Shown in pieces: positions 1-9,417 of a DNA stretch of 64,000 nt. Each line of letters opens with the position of its first letter. Position 1 is the stretch's first letter. A program made the position numbers and the translations under genes. Source of the stretch: Jacaranda mimosifolia. Its lineage: Eukaryota > Streptophyta > Magnoliopsida > Lamiales > Bignoniaceae. The stretch is taken from the NCBI GenBank assembly GCA_018894105.1, contig CM032129.1:33373468-33437467 (forward strand). The letters run 5' to 3'. A model generated the notes under the pieces. That model did not search any database and had not been told where the DNA came from. It saw only the letters and a program-made list of their open reading frames with translations.

Positions 1-52
1 AATTAGGTCAAAATCCTACATGAAAAACTAAGTATTTTAAGGTAAACTTAGT

Positions 53-345
53 CCACAAGCCAAATGGGTCCTAGGCCGGATAAGGTAAGGTAGAGTTTAG
101 GGTAGTATTCTTTAGGTGCTTTAGGGTATGATATGGTCCACAAATCCAACGAGTCTTGAGTTGGATAGGGTACGGAAGAGTATATAGTCTTATTGTTTGA
201 TTATTTTTGGGTACAAACCCAGTGGATCTTAGATTGGATAGCATAGAATAAAAGATTTTATTATTTGAGAATTTTAAAGTATGAGCGTGAATATGATAGC
301 ATCTTACCCATTTACCCATTGACACTCGAAAGGCTTAGATCCACA
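53..345. repeat. Diverged tandem-like repeat, unit about 80 bp
   Basis: Three to four blocks start with a CCACAA-like motif (near 51, 140, 209 and 340), followed by a GAGTCTTGAGTTGGATA-like core and GGTA-rich sequence. The spacing is roughly 70-90 bp and units are strongly diverged. No coding potential is seen; the short open frames here are chance. It may be an eroded minisatellite or the edge of a larger repeat lying left of the window. Confidence 0.3.
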
Positions 346-378
346 AACAGATAAGGTTACACACTATTAATACACTTA

Positions 379-741
379 GAGGGTGTTTGGCTAAGTTTAT
401 TTTAAACAAGATATTTTTGAAGCTTATAAGATGTTAGATCTTATTTTTAAAATAAGTTGTTGAAGTGTTTGGATAAAATAAGATATTGGAGCTTATAAGA
501 TGTTAATAATGGCAATTTTGTAATTAAAATGGTTAAAAATGAAGGAGCTTGTTAAAATTTTAAAAATAAGTTAGAGTCTCCTTACTTTTTTTAAAAGAAC
601 CTATAAGCTCCTAACATCTTATTTTAGGATCTTATAAACTCTTTTTTAAAAGAATTTACCAAACATTTTTTATCAATTTATAAGCTCTTAAACATCTTAT
701 AAGATGTTTTAAAGAGCTTAGAAGCTCACCCAAACACCCTC
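379..741. mobile_element. Tourist-like (PIF/Harbinger) MITE with TTA target-site duplication
   Basis: The ends are perfect 12-bp inverted repeats, GAGGGTGTTTGG at 379-390 and its complement at 730-741, flanked on both sides by TTA (376-378 and 742-744), the TSD used by PIF/Harbinger elements. The 363-bp interior is AT-rich, repeats CTTATAAGATGTT-like motifs in both orientations, and could fold back on itself. There is no transposase, so it is non-autonomous. Confidence 0.85.
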
Positions 742-1033
742 TTAGTTGGGTTAGATATCATTTACTCAACTAATATCTGGAAAAAAAAATTTGCAAATTG
801 CCTTTAAACTAGTTTTAGTCTTTAGCCGGTGGAGATTCCTGTGCCAGTGGATTGCGTTTGTCTGATGTGATATTTTTATCATTTGGAGTCCCTGATTTTT
901 TTAAATATCAGATTGGAATGACATGGGAATTGAAAAAAGAAATTATATCTTCCAATATTTCGTTTTCCCCTTTTACTCTATCATACATCATCAGCAATGA
1001 TAAACCAAACAGCAAAATCTCTGAATTCTGCAG

Positions 1034-1135
1034 ATCATCAAGCTTAGGAGGAAATCTCCTACAGGTGTTATCAGTGGACTGAAAATGGCTGCGACAGAGC
1101 AAGAAGAGCCACTGGATGAAGATGATCTCACCTAG
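1034..1135 (+). CDS. Possible terminal coding exon of an unidentified gene
   Basis: After a plausible acceptor (TTCTGCAG, ending 1033) an open frame runs 33 codons to TAG at 1133-1135. It is basic at the start (IIKLRRKSPTG) and ends in an acidic tail (EEPLDEDDLT). An AATAAA at 1155-1160 would suit a polyadenylation signal. I do not recognise the protein and cannot see convincing upstream exons. A longer frame in another register (852-1082) overlaps it. It could be the last exon of a gene extending left of the window, a remnant, or chance. Confidence 0.3.
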   Translation: MIKLRRKSPTGVISGLKMAATEQEEPLDEDDLT

Positions 1136-2301
1136 CCTTCCTCTGTTCAGTTGAAATAAACCAGAAATTTTACAATTGAAACAAAATTTTCTTCAATCAT
1201 TGGTATTAAGATTAGTCCATGTTATGCCAGAGTGATAATACATATTTGTACATAATTTCATTACTTCCTCTTATGTAAATTTCATACAAAAGGTGAAGGA
1301 GTGATGTTTTTTCCTTACCAAGCTAGAATTGGAGCTGCAACATTTCTTCTGATGGAGCTGCAACATTTTCCAGGATGGTTACAGGTTTTTTCTAGCATAA
1401 AGCTGATTCCTTGTGTTAACAAAATGTCGGTACATGTTTGTGAAGACAATACAAGATTCAAAAACGTGACATAAGACTGTAATTTCATCAAACGAAGACC
1501 TTTTCCATATGCACTGCTTCAAATATTTGCTCGTCTTTGATCAATATTTGCTTTGAATTTTGTAGCCCTTCTAGATAGGTTATCAATTTTCTATATGCTT
1601 GTGATATAAGTCTTTGAAATGGAATTTTCATCAAGTAGAAACAATAATTTTGAAATCTTGAAATTTTATCAAATTCGTTTCCTGTCTTGGGGGCTGAAGC
1701 AGTTTAGATCTTTTATTCTAATATATATTTTATCGTGTACTTCACTTTATAATTGAATATTTCTTTTAATATACTTGACCACGTCTTAGATAAAACAAGA
1801 ATTCCGAAGTGGGGTCAGGTATAGAAATAAATGCTTCAATTTTGGGCCGTGGCACTCTCTTGCAGACGACTTCAAGTAGTTGTGTTTGGACATGGCAGCA
1901 ACGGTTGTTGTGTAAGCTGTACACATAGGAAAATGACAGTATAATAAAGACAATATTTATTGACTGGAAAAATTGGTAAAAATTACTTATGGCAGTCGTA
2001 CGTGTTAAACATTTTGAAACTTTATATAAAAGTCTTGAGAGGGTGGAGCAAAAGTAGAGAAATTCATCATTTCCCATGGGCAATTAAGAAGCACTTTGTA
2101 ATACAAATGCAGGAAACATTACAGAAAAAGCTTCATAGAAACATCCTTAGTTGTGCTTCAAAATTTATGGTACCAACAGTTTCTTATTGGTCTAGAAAAT
2201 AAATATCTGTCTATGCAATCATGGTTCAGATAGAATAAAACACGCATTTGCACTCTTATTGTGCTAAACGATATGAAAGCAAATTGGAAAATTGTTGGAG
2301 G
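1136..2301. other. Non-coding stretch
   Basis: AT-rich sequence with no supported gene. A short imperfect duplication (GGAGCTGCAACATTT) occurs near 1330-1370. Open frames here are short and have no recognisable domains. Confidence 0.5.
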
Positions 2302-2977
2302 TAGGGTTGTTCATCGGATCAACCCGACCCGATGAACCCGATATTTCAAACTGAACCAATCTAATTGGTTTGGTTTTGATCAGGTAATTGGGTTTGATCA
2401 GGTTAAATCAGATTAAACCCGATTATATTTGGTTCGCTTCTTGGATTTCATATTCATTTACTCAACCCGATCATTTAATTAAAATAAAATATATATTTTT
2501 TTAATTATGACTTTTATTATTTATATTTATGTTTAATGTTCAACTTAGATTTGAATTTGAGATTTTATATTATCAATCATGGATTGTGGTAAATAAGAAG
2601 ATAATTTATAACAATTATGACTTGTGTTGCTCTGATGGAATACTGTGTGCTTTTGAATTTTGATAAATATTTTGCAAATAATTTGATTATCTTGATTTTC
2701 TAGTTAAAGAACTAAAGAAATTACAATTAGTGTTTTCTTCTCCTTCTCCTTGTATTTTTTTTCCCGATTACCCGAACCAAACCAACCTAAATGAATTCAA
2801 ACCAATCATTTTTAGTTGGTTTAGTTTGATTCGGATTTTATGATTTCTAGATCGGGTTGATTTGGTTCGGATTCAGAATTTAAAAATCATAAAATCCCAA
2901 CCAAATTAAACCAATTAAAAATGATCGGTTCAAATTCATTTTCCCGCCAAACCCGACCCAATCTGTAAAAACCCCTA
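2302..2977. mobile_element. hAT-like non-autonomous element, perfect 8-bp TSD
   Basis: The element begins TAGGGTTG and ends ACCCCTA. It is flanked by perfect 8-bp duplications GTTGGAGG (2294-2301 and 2978-2985), the TSD length of the hAT superfamily. Both subterminal regions are rich in short direct and inverted copies of AACCCGA/TCGGGTT motifs, a common arrangement for transposase-binding sites. The interior is AT-rich and non-coding. Confidence 0.8.
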
Positions 2978-3225
2978 GTTGGAGGGCAAATTCTTAGCCC
3001 AAGGTGAGAAATTACGTACGGTGATGATCTCCTGATTGCATTTGTGGGATCATATAATCGAACCAGCTGAGAACAATCCAATACTAGTTAAAGGAATTTA
3101 ACAAGCACTCCGCACTCCATTGGGTGTTCAACCTTGACGGGCTATCAGCGTGGAAATTATGGGGCTAATAATTGTTATCGCTGTATAATATAATATATTA
3201 TGAGAAATTCCACATTCTAAACTCC

Positions 3226-3232
3226 TATATAA
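3226..3232 (+). promoter_or_regulatory. TATA box of the CYP716-type gene
   Basis: TATATAA lies 65 bp upstream of the ATG at 3297, predicting a start of transcription near 3255-3265 and a leader of about 35-40 nt. It is the best-placed TATA motif in this promoter; other AT-rich runs sit near 3185-3200. Confidence 0.55.
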
Positions 3233-3296
3233 GCAACAAAGTTGTCTTGACAAAACTCAGACTTCCTTCCTCTACTTTTCCATCAGCTTAGGAACC

Positions 3297-4891
3297 ATGG
3301 AAGTCTTGGCTGTTGCTCTTTCTTTCGCCTTTATTGCTTTAACTTTAGTATTTCTCGGGCGTCGTCGCTCGGGCAGCGGCGCCAACCTTCCGCCAGGCAC
3401 CTTTGGGTGGCCGATCATGGGAGAAACCGTGGAGTTCTTGTTTGGCAAGCCGGAAAAATTCGTCGGTGACAGGATGAAGAAATACTCGCCGGATATCTTT
3501 AAGACTAAAATCCTTGGCGAGAAAACTGCAGTCATTTGCGGCCCCAACGGCCACAAATTCCTCTTCTCCAACGAGCAGAAGTACTTCACCGCATTCCGCC
3601 CACACCCAATGCAGCACCTCTTCCGGTCGTACAAAAACAAGGCGGCGCCGCCTCCACCTGAAACACAAAGGGCCGACGAGACCAAAACAATCCGTCAACC
3701 CGGGTTCTTAAAACCCGAAGCCCTGATGCGATACTTGGCAAAAATGGATTCCATCACCCAGGAACAGCTGCAAGCCCATTGCGCGGGCAAGAACGTGGTG
3801 GAAGTTTACCCTCTTGCAAAAACTATAACTCTAACTCTTGCCTGCCAATTTTTTCTGGGAATTAATAACCCAGAGCGCATAGCGCGGCTTGTGAAATACT
3901 TTGACGATGTTACTGTGGGTATGCACTGCATCATGCTTAATGTTCCAGGCACTATTTTCTACCGGGCAAATGAGGCGGCTGCCGCGATTAGGAAGGAATT
4001 GTTAGCTGTTATTAAGGAGAAGAAACAGGCGATGGCATCTGGAGCCCCGCTGCAAGATATCTTGTCGCACATGATTGTTGTCACTGACCCGAGTGGCAAA
4101 TCCATGCCCGAACCTGAGATTGCTGACAAAATTATGGGGTTGCTAACTGCTGGATATAGCACAGTTGCTACAACAATAACTTTCTTGATGAAATATGTTG
4201 GGCTAAGTTCAGAAATCTATGAAAAAGTTCGAGCAGGTAAAGATGACTAGCTTCCTTATCTTCTTTACACCCCTTTTTGTTTGCGAGTCACTGATGAGAG
4301 AAATAATTTTGCAGAGCAAATGGAAATTGCTGCATCCAAGAAGCCAGGAGAATTGTTAGAATGGGAAGATATGGCAAAAATGAAGTACTCTTGGAACGTG
4401 ATTTGTGAAACCATGAGACTGGTTCCTCCTCTCCAGGGAACTTTCAGAGAAGTCTTGACAGAATTCTCTTATGCTGGCTACACAATTCCAAAGGGCTGGA
4501 AGGTATACAAAAGAAAAATTATATCTACTCCCAAGTTTTCAAAAAATCCATTTCTACATGGTAATTAAATAGATTTCTTGGATGATATATGCAGGTATAT
4601 TGGACTGTGAGCACCACAAACATGAACCCTGACTATTTCAAGAACCCGGAAAAATTTAATCCATCAAGGTATGATGAAGGTGAAGCACCTCCTCCATACA
4701 CCTATGTTCCATTTGGAGGAGGGCCAAGAATGTGCCCTGGAAAAGAGTACGCCCGGCTAGCAATATTGGCTTTTGTTCACAATGTAGTGAAGAATTACAA
4801 GTGGCACGTGATAGACCCAAATGAGAAGGTTGAAGGAGATATGATGCCGGAGCCACAGAAAGGTCTACCAATCCGACTGTATCATCATTAA
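3297..4891 (+). CDS. CYP716: Cytochrome P450, CYP716-type (triterpenoid oxidase family)
   Basis: Exons 3297-4236, 4315-4502 and 4595-4891 join in frame with GT-AG introns to give 474 aa, close to the usual CYP716 length. Visible features: an N-terminal membrane anchor (residues 1-20), the proline hinge LPPGTFGWP (31-39), the I-helix AGYST (285-289), ExxR as ETMR (345-348), and the haem loop [10 protein letters not shown] (416-425) with ligand Cys423. CYP716 enzymes oxidise triterpene scaffolds such as beta-amyrin at the ER; the substrate cannot be read from sequence. The I-helix lacks the usual acidic residue (Ser288 replaces D/E), as I recall in some CYP716 subfamilies. No oxidosqualene cyclase is nearby, so there is no evidence of a gene cluster. 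All residues expected for a working enzyme otherwise appear present. Confidence 0.92.
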
Positions 4892-5278
4892 GTTCAAGTT
4901 GTTCAAACAAGTTAGGCCAAAAACTTTGCTCTACGGAGTCAAATAAAGGACTTTTAGAAACCTACCTCTTCTCATGAATCTTTTGTTAAAGTTGGACGGT
5001 GATCAGTTGTAATATAATTATTTGTAATTCTGTTGAAAAATAATGAAAGCATTTATGTCATATATCAAACGATTATGTAGCATCCAATATTGAATCCATA
5101 AATGGAATGTTGGTTTCCAATAATGCTTTGTCTTGTTGGTTTCATTATTTCACATCAAGTGGGTGCAACAAGCACATACTAAAGTAATTTGACCTTCAAC
5201 CACTTCGCACTTAATATTGTTCCCATTTCACCTGTCACTTTTCATCATATCTTTCTTTTTCTTTCTTTATGGGATACT
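4892..5278. other. 3' flank of the P450 gene
   Basis: Non-coding. Possible polyadenylation motifs follow the stop codon (AATAAA near 4942, AATAATGAAA near 5038). The stretch ends at the T-rich edge of the LINE remnant. Confidence 0.5.
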
Positions 5279-5615
5279 TCTTTTTTTGATAGAAGCAATT
5301 TCATTAAGAAACATGAAAGGTGTCCACTAGGGGAAATCCCCCATTACAAAAGACCGTAGCAGGGAGAGAATCGACATAGCAAAATCCAACAAAATTACAT
5401 AATCTAGCCCAGGCTGCTAAATTATGCGCTTCTACATTAGCCATTCTAGGAATAAACTTAAATTTCCATTTCTTCCATTTTGACCAGAACGCACGGACCT
5501 TCAGGATGGTAGGTTTCACAGCCCAGTCAATAGGGACAAGGAGGTTATTGATCATGGAAATAACATTCACACAATCAAATTCAAAAATAACTTGCTGCAC
5601 TTTGAGAGAATCCAT
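5279..5615 (-). mobile_element. LINE remnant: RNase H-like domain
   Basis: The minus strand from 5615 to 5304 is open for 103 codons and resembles the RNase H-like C-terminal domain of plant L1-type LINEs. It has FEFDCVNVISMI near the start and FIPRMANVEAHNLAAWARL towards the end. The T run at about 5280-5287 on the plus strand would be the poly(A) tail of a minus-strand LINE. The fragment abuts a second LINE piece in the opposite orientation. Confidence 0.7.
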
Positions 5616-6275
5616 GAGACCAGATGCAAGCCACTAGAGGAGTGCTACTTCGCTCGGCTGCACAAGCTCTTCCAACCTACCATATGATGACGTACATCTT
5701 ACCCATAGCGGTCGCATTTAAAATGGACTCCTTGTTGATGAATTTTTGGTGGGCTTCGGCTGAGAAGCAAAATTCTTTGAAACTGAAATGCTGGGATTCC
5801 ATTTGTTTGCCTAAGAGTGTTGGCGGCCTTGGTTTTCGTAAAATGAGGGACTTCAACTTGGCTTTATTCTCCAAATTGGCTTGAAAACTAGCTTCAGAGC
5901 AAGACTGTTTGTGGGTCAAGTTACTTTGTGAGAAATATCTAAAATTGGAGAATTTCTTGAACATCGAAGTACCCCCTCAAAATGCATCCCCTCTCTGGAA
6001 GAATATTTGCAAAACAAAGGATTTGATAAAAAAAATCAGTTTGCTATTTCATTTCATCCAATTCAAACATTTGCATTTGGTTGCTACCTTGGATCCCATC
6101 AATCCCTCACCATATTCCAACCAAACTTTCTCCATTTCCTCATCCGCCGGATTGTTTGACTTGGTTAAAGATCTTATTTGTCAATATACTGGGGAATGGG
6201 ATGTTGACGTTCTAAGTGGTCTTTTACCCTTTGATACGGTCAAGGAAATCCTCAAAATTTCCATTGGACCGCCAA
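5616..6275 (+). mobile_element. LINE remnant: C-terminal RT / zf-RVT region
   Basis: The plus strand reads ALPTYHMMTYILPIAV, then DSICLPKSVGGLGFRKMRDF, then after a stop ASPLWKNICKTKDLIKK. This is the order seen after the reverse-transcriptase core and in the zf-RVT region of plant LINEs. Frame changes and stops near 5882 show that it is dead. It lies head to head with the RNase H piece at 5279-5615. Confidence 0.7.
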
Positions 6276-6289
6276 GCTTCACCTCACTG

Positions 6290-6600
6290 CCATTATTCAT
6301 TCCCGCTTCAATCATATTGATTCCATTAAACCGAACAATGGGTTGGTGGTTTCTACTTGGAAAGACATTGGTAAGGCTTTTGTGGATTACTTTCAAAATC
6401 TCTTCTCTACATCTTACATGATTCAAATCTTCCATTTTCGAAAAATCTCGAAAACCTATTTCCCCATGTGATTAGTCAAGCTAATAATGATATGCATTGT
6501 CAAATTCCTTCCCTGAATGAAATTCGCAAGGCGGCTTTTAGCTTTGATGGTAATTCTTCACCTAATGTCCATAAAAATGAATTTTTGAATATTAAAGATA
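6290..6600 (+). mobile_element. LINE remnant: linker before RT plus RT start
   Basis: In another frame the plus strand reads NNGLVVSTWKDIGKAFVDYF (about 6330-6390) and then NEIRKAAFSFDGNSSPN (about 6517-6567). These resemble the linker and first RT motif that should precede the segment at 5616-6275, yet here they follow it. The LINE pieces are therefore out of order. Ends are approximate. Confidence 0.6.
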
Positions 6601-6814
6601 ATGTCCACCTCTAGTACTAGTTTGTAAAAAAAGTGAACTTTGCAAGATCAGCCATATATTTGTAAAGCAGTAGAACAATTTTCCTTTTTCAATCAATCTT
6701 TACATAAGTTCCTCCGCGGATTTGATTTGAGTGCATTCGTTTCCGACATTCTCAAGATCTAATCTTTACGAGAAAATACAAGCACCCAAAAGGGAAAAGA
6801 AAAGAAGACCAAGA

Positions 6815-7456
6815 ATCGCAGCGGCGTCCGGAGGACCCGACCCGTTATTCGCATTGAGGAACAACTTTTATTTGGGAGCGAACCAGGTGGCAATCAACAA
6901 CAGCGAAATCCGCAATCTCTCAGCCGACGGAGCCGTGGAGAGGGACTCCCTTTATTCTTTTTGTGCGTAGCTTGTGAAATGAGGTTGATTCATCTGCGGC
7001 AACACCACTTCAGTTCCTGGAATTGCTAGCTTTGTATCTATCCAGCCCTGAAAACAAGGTGATCTTTTTATTTGTTTGTTTTATTCTTTTAAACGTAACT
7101 GGGCTCTGTTTTCTAGATTAATTCTCAAATTTGTTGAATGCAATGTTCCTTTCAGATTTAAATGTGGAGATTTTGGACGTGTACCTGGATTATCAAACAC
7201 TTCCAGCGATGGTTTGGTTTAAGTTTTTGCCTGTCCAACATGCATTAAGCGAGTAGATTCACCATATTGAAAACAATAGTCAGCTTTACAAGTCCAAGCT
7301 GATCAGTTCGGCATCTTCATGTCTTGTCTTAATGTTAGCTTGACCAGTGGCATTCCCTCTTGCAAAGAATTCGCAAATTGGAGATGATGTAGCAGTAGCA
7401 AAGTACATTGAGCCTGCTTTAGGACATATGGAGTGGTTGAACTACTTCTTTTTTTC

Positions 7457-7487
<31 letters not shown>

Positions 7488-8357
7488 GGAGTGGAGTGTA
7501 ATACAAAATTATTACTGTGAACATGATGAATGACGTCAACATATTCAGATTCATCTAGTGGCGTGACTCATGAGTAGACTTTGAATTTGAAATAATGGGA
7601 ATGAAGTGGCACAGTGACCTTTTGGAGTGCATTTCTCTTCAAAATGTGTTTTTTCAAGATGTTATGCGTGTTGAGCATAATTTGTGTGCAGAAGTCGTTT
7701 GACAAACAATGCGAGAGCAATAAGTCTCACGGTATAGTTGGTACAGACGTACTAAGCTGGACGTACTAAGCTGGTCCTACTAAGCAGGCGTTCAATTTTG
7801 TATAGGAAATGGTCATTTCTAGTTTCCATATGTGGTTGGGGGATCCAGCCATTGGGAACAACCCCATTTTACCTCTTATTGCAGGGATAGTATTCATGCA
7901 TGAACAAGATTATAATGAAGTTCTCAAACATTCAAACGCTGGGGGAACCATGGAGCTGTGAGTCCTTTACTTTTTTCAATGTTGACATCTCAGATATTTC
8001 ATTTTCATTTAGTCTAATAAACGGGTTGATTCTTTTTCTACTCGGAGGACTGAGTCTGCATTCTTTTTAAACTACAAAAGTGAGGTTTGATGGTTTACAC
8101 AGGATGCGAAGGATCCAGAAACTCTTGCAATTCTGGCTGTCTGCAGCGGGTACAGTTTAGGTTGGCCATTATTTGTGTGAATCTTCCATTACTAGACATG
8201 AAGGCTGTTTGCTTACATAAGAGGAGTTCTTGCTATTCCTTTCAATGCATTAACTGTTTCTTGCTGCCAATTGAAATTGTCAGAACCAGATCACATACTA
8301 GTCAAACGTCTGTCTACAGAAGAGAGTTTTGACAGAGCACTTCAAGCTGTTGCATGA
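6815..8357 (+). pseudogene. COPE: Coatomer subunit epsilon (COPE) pseudogene, intron-containing
   Basis: Blocks matching plant epsilon-COP appear in order. An N-terminal block (6815-about 6995) has GGPDPLFALRNNFYLGA and INNSEIRNLSADGAVERDSL. ATPLQ and ALYLSSPENK follow, up to a donor-like GT after 7058. Next come DPAIGNN and FMHEQDYNEVLKHSNAGG (about 7833-7957), then DAKDPETLAILAVC (about 8105-8146), then the C-terminus SEPDHILVKRLSTEESFDRA to TGA at 8355-8357. Epsilon-COP is a TPR-like subunit of the COPI coat for Golgi-to-ER transport. The expected ATG reads ATC at 6815-6817, stops and deletions follow residue 40, and the central TPR part is missing. Intron-like DNA between blocks indicates a duplicated rather than retroposed copy. 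An intact parent is expected elsewhere. Confidence 0.85.
7470..7489. repeat. Poly-G run after a GT microsatellite
   Basis: About twenty consecutive G follow a (GT)n stretch inside an intron-like part of the COPE pseudogene. A second run of about 23 G lies at 8636-8658. Such runs can form G-quadruplexes and are prone to length errors in sequencing. Confidence 0.8.
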
Positions 8358-8625
8358 AGAATTCACCAGTAGCTAGAAAGTGATGAGATTGGTGCTTGTT
8401 TGTCGAGGAATTTTGTGCATGCTGATGTTAAGTTTTTTATTATTACTTTTTCTTGATAAACTGCAAGATGCATTTTGATGCTACCTCTGCCTAAATTCAA
8501 TGTATATGTTGTTTAGACGATAGCATGTTTATGTCCTTGAGGGATGTGGAATCTTGTAATAGCCCAATTTCTTTCTGAGCAGAATAAATCTCCTCAAAGT
8601 TACTTTCAGTGCGCATTTTGTTCTT

Positions 8626-8656
<31 letters not shown>

Positions 8657-8876
8657 GGTGTTTAAAACTAGGTAACACGAGTGCTAGATTAAGATAAACA
8701 CTAACTGTAACATAAGTTAGCAGTATGAAATATCAGTTGACATTGAACCGAGTTCAGACGATGCCATTCGTGAAATTTAATTGGAAACAATTATTCTATC
8801 TAAGCATGAAAAAATAGACAGCAAAGGAGTTAAACAAAGTAATAGAATTATGTGAGATCACACTTTGCCTCAACTG
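8358..8876. repeat. Spacer with T12G23 tract
   Basis: Non-coding DNA between the COPE pseudogene and the tRNA gene. A T run (8624-8635) is followed directly by about 23 G (8636-8658). Nothing else is recognisable. Confidence 0.6.
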
Positions 8877-8949
8877 GGGGATGTAGCTAAGATGGTAGAG
8901 CGCTCGCTTAGCATGCGAGAGGTACGGGGATCGATACCCCGCATCTCCA
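8877..8949 (+). tRNA. trnA-AGC: tRNA-Ala(AGC)
   Basis: A 73-nt cloverleaf fits: acceptor GGGGATG pairs with CATCTCC plus discriminator A, the anticodon loop CTTAGCATG carries AGC, and the T arm GGGGATCGATACCCC contains the B box. There is no intron. A CAA motif lies just upstream, as in many plant tRNA genes, and TTTT at 8953-8956 can terminate Pol III. One oddity: D-stem position 13 is A (TAGCTAAG) where the plant consensus I recall has C, giving an A-G mismatch with position 22. Confidence 0.93.
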
Positions 8950-9417
8950 GTGATTTTGTTTCTTTTCAGCTTTCTGCCAAGAAAATTCAAACGTACTGAT
9001 AAGGGACACAAATTCTTGGCCTTTCCCCATTTAAAGGGAGCATTTTTTAGCTGCTGGGGGAACCCTATGTCTTTCTCATTTTTCTCCACATCCTGAGTTG
9101 GAAAATTACCTATAAATTCCATTATACTATCTGCAGAAGCCTGCAGAAAATCAAGAATCCCAAGACCTGAGAAGGGGTAACTACAAAACAAGATTTGTCA
9201 CTACACTACCATCCCTCAAAGCACTGCTACAAAAATTGAATAACTTACGCCTATTAGAAGCTATTAATTACTATGCAATGTAGTTGAATGCAGGCGCAAA
9301 AGAATACATCAGACCCCTGGCCTCAGGCCCCTCTCCTCAACACTACTTAAAATTGGCAAAAGTAGGCTCAATACGGGCTTCTTGTTGGTCCTCCACAATG
9401 AAAGTGAATTCTTGGGC

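Noticed and set aside
3297..4891. Triterpenoid biosynthetic gene cluster
   Set aside because: Only one P450 is present; no oxidosqualene cyclase, glycosyltransferase or acyltransferase is seen in the 64 kb.
8796..9191. 131-codon minus-strand frame spanning the tRNA gene
   Set aside because: It overlaps the tRNA antisense and has no recognisable protein features.
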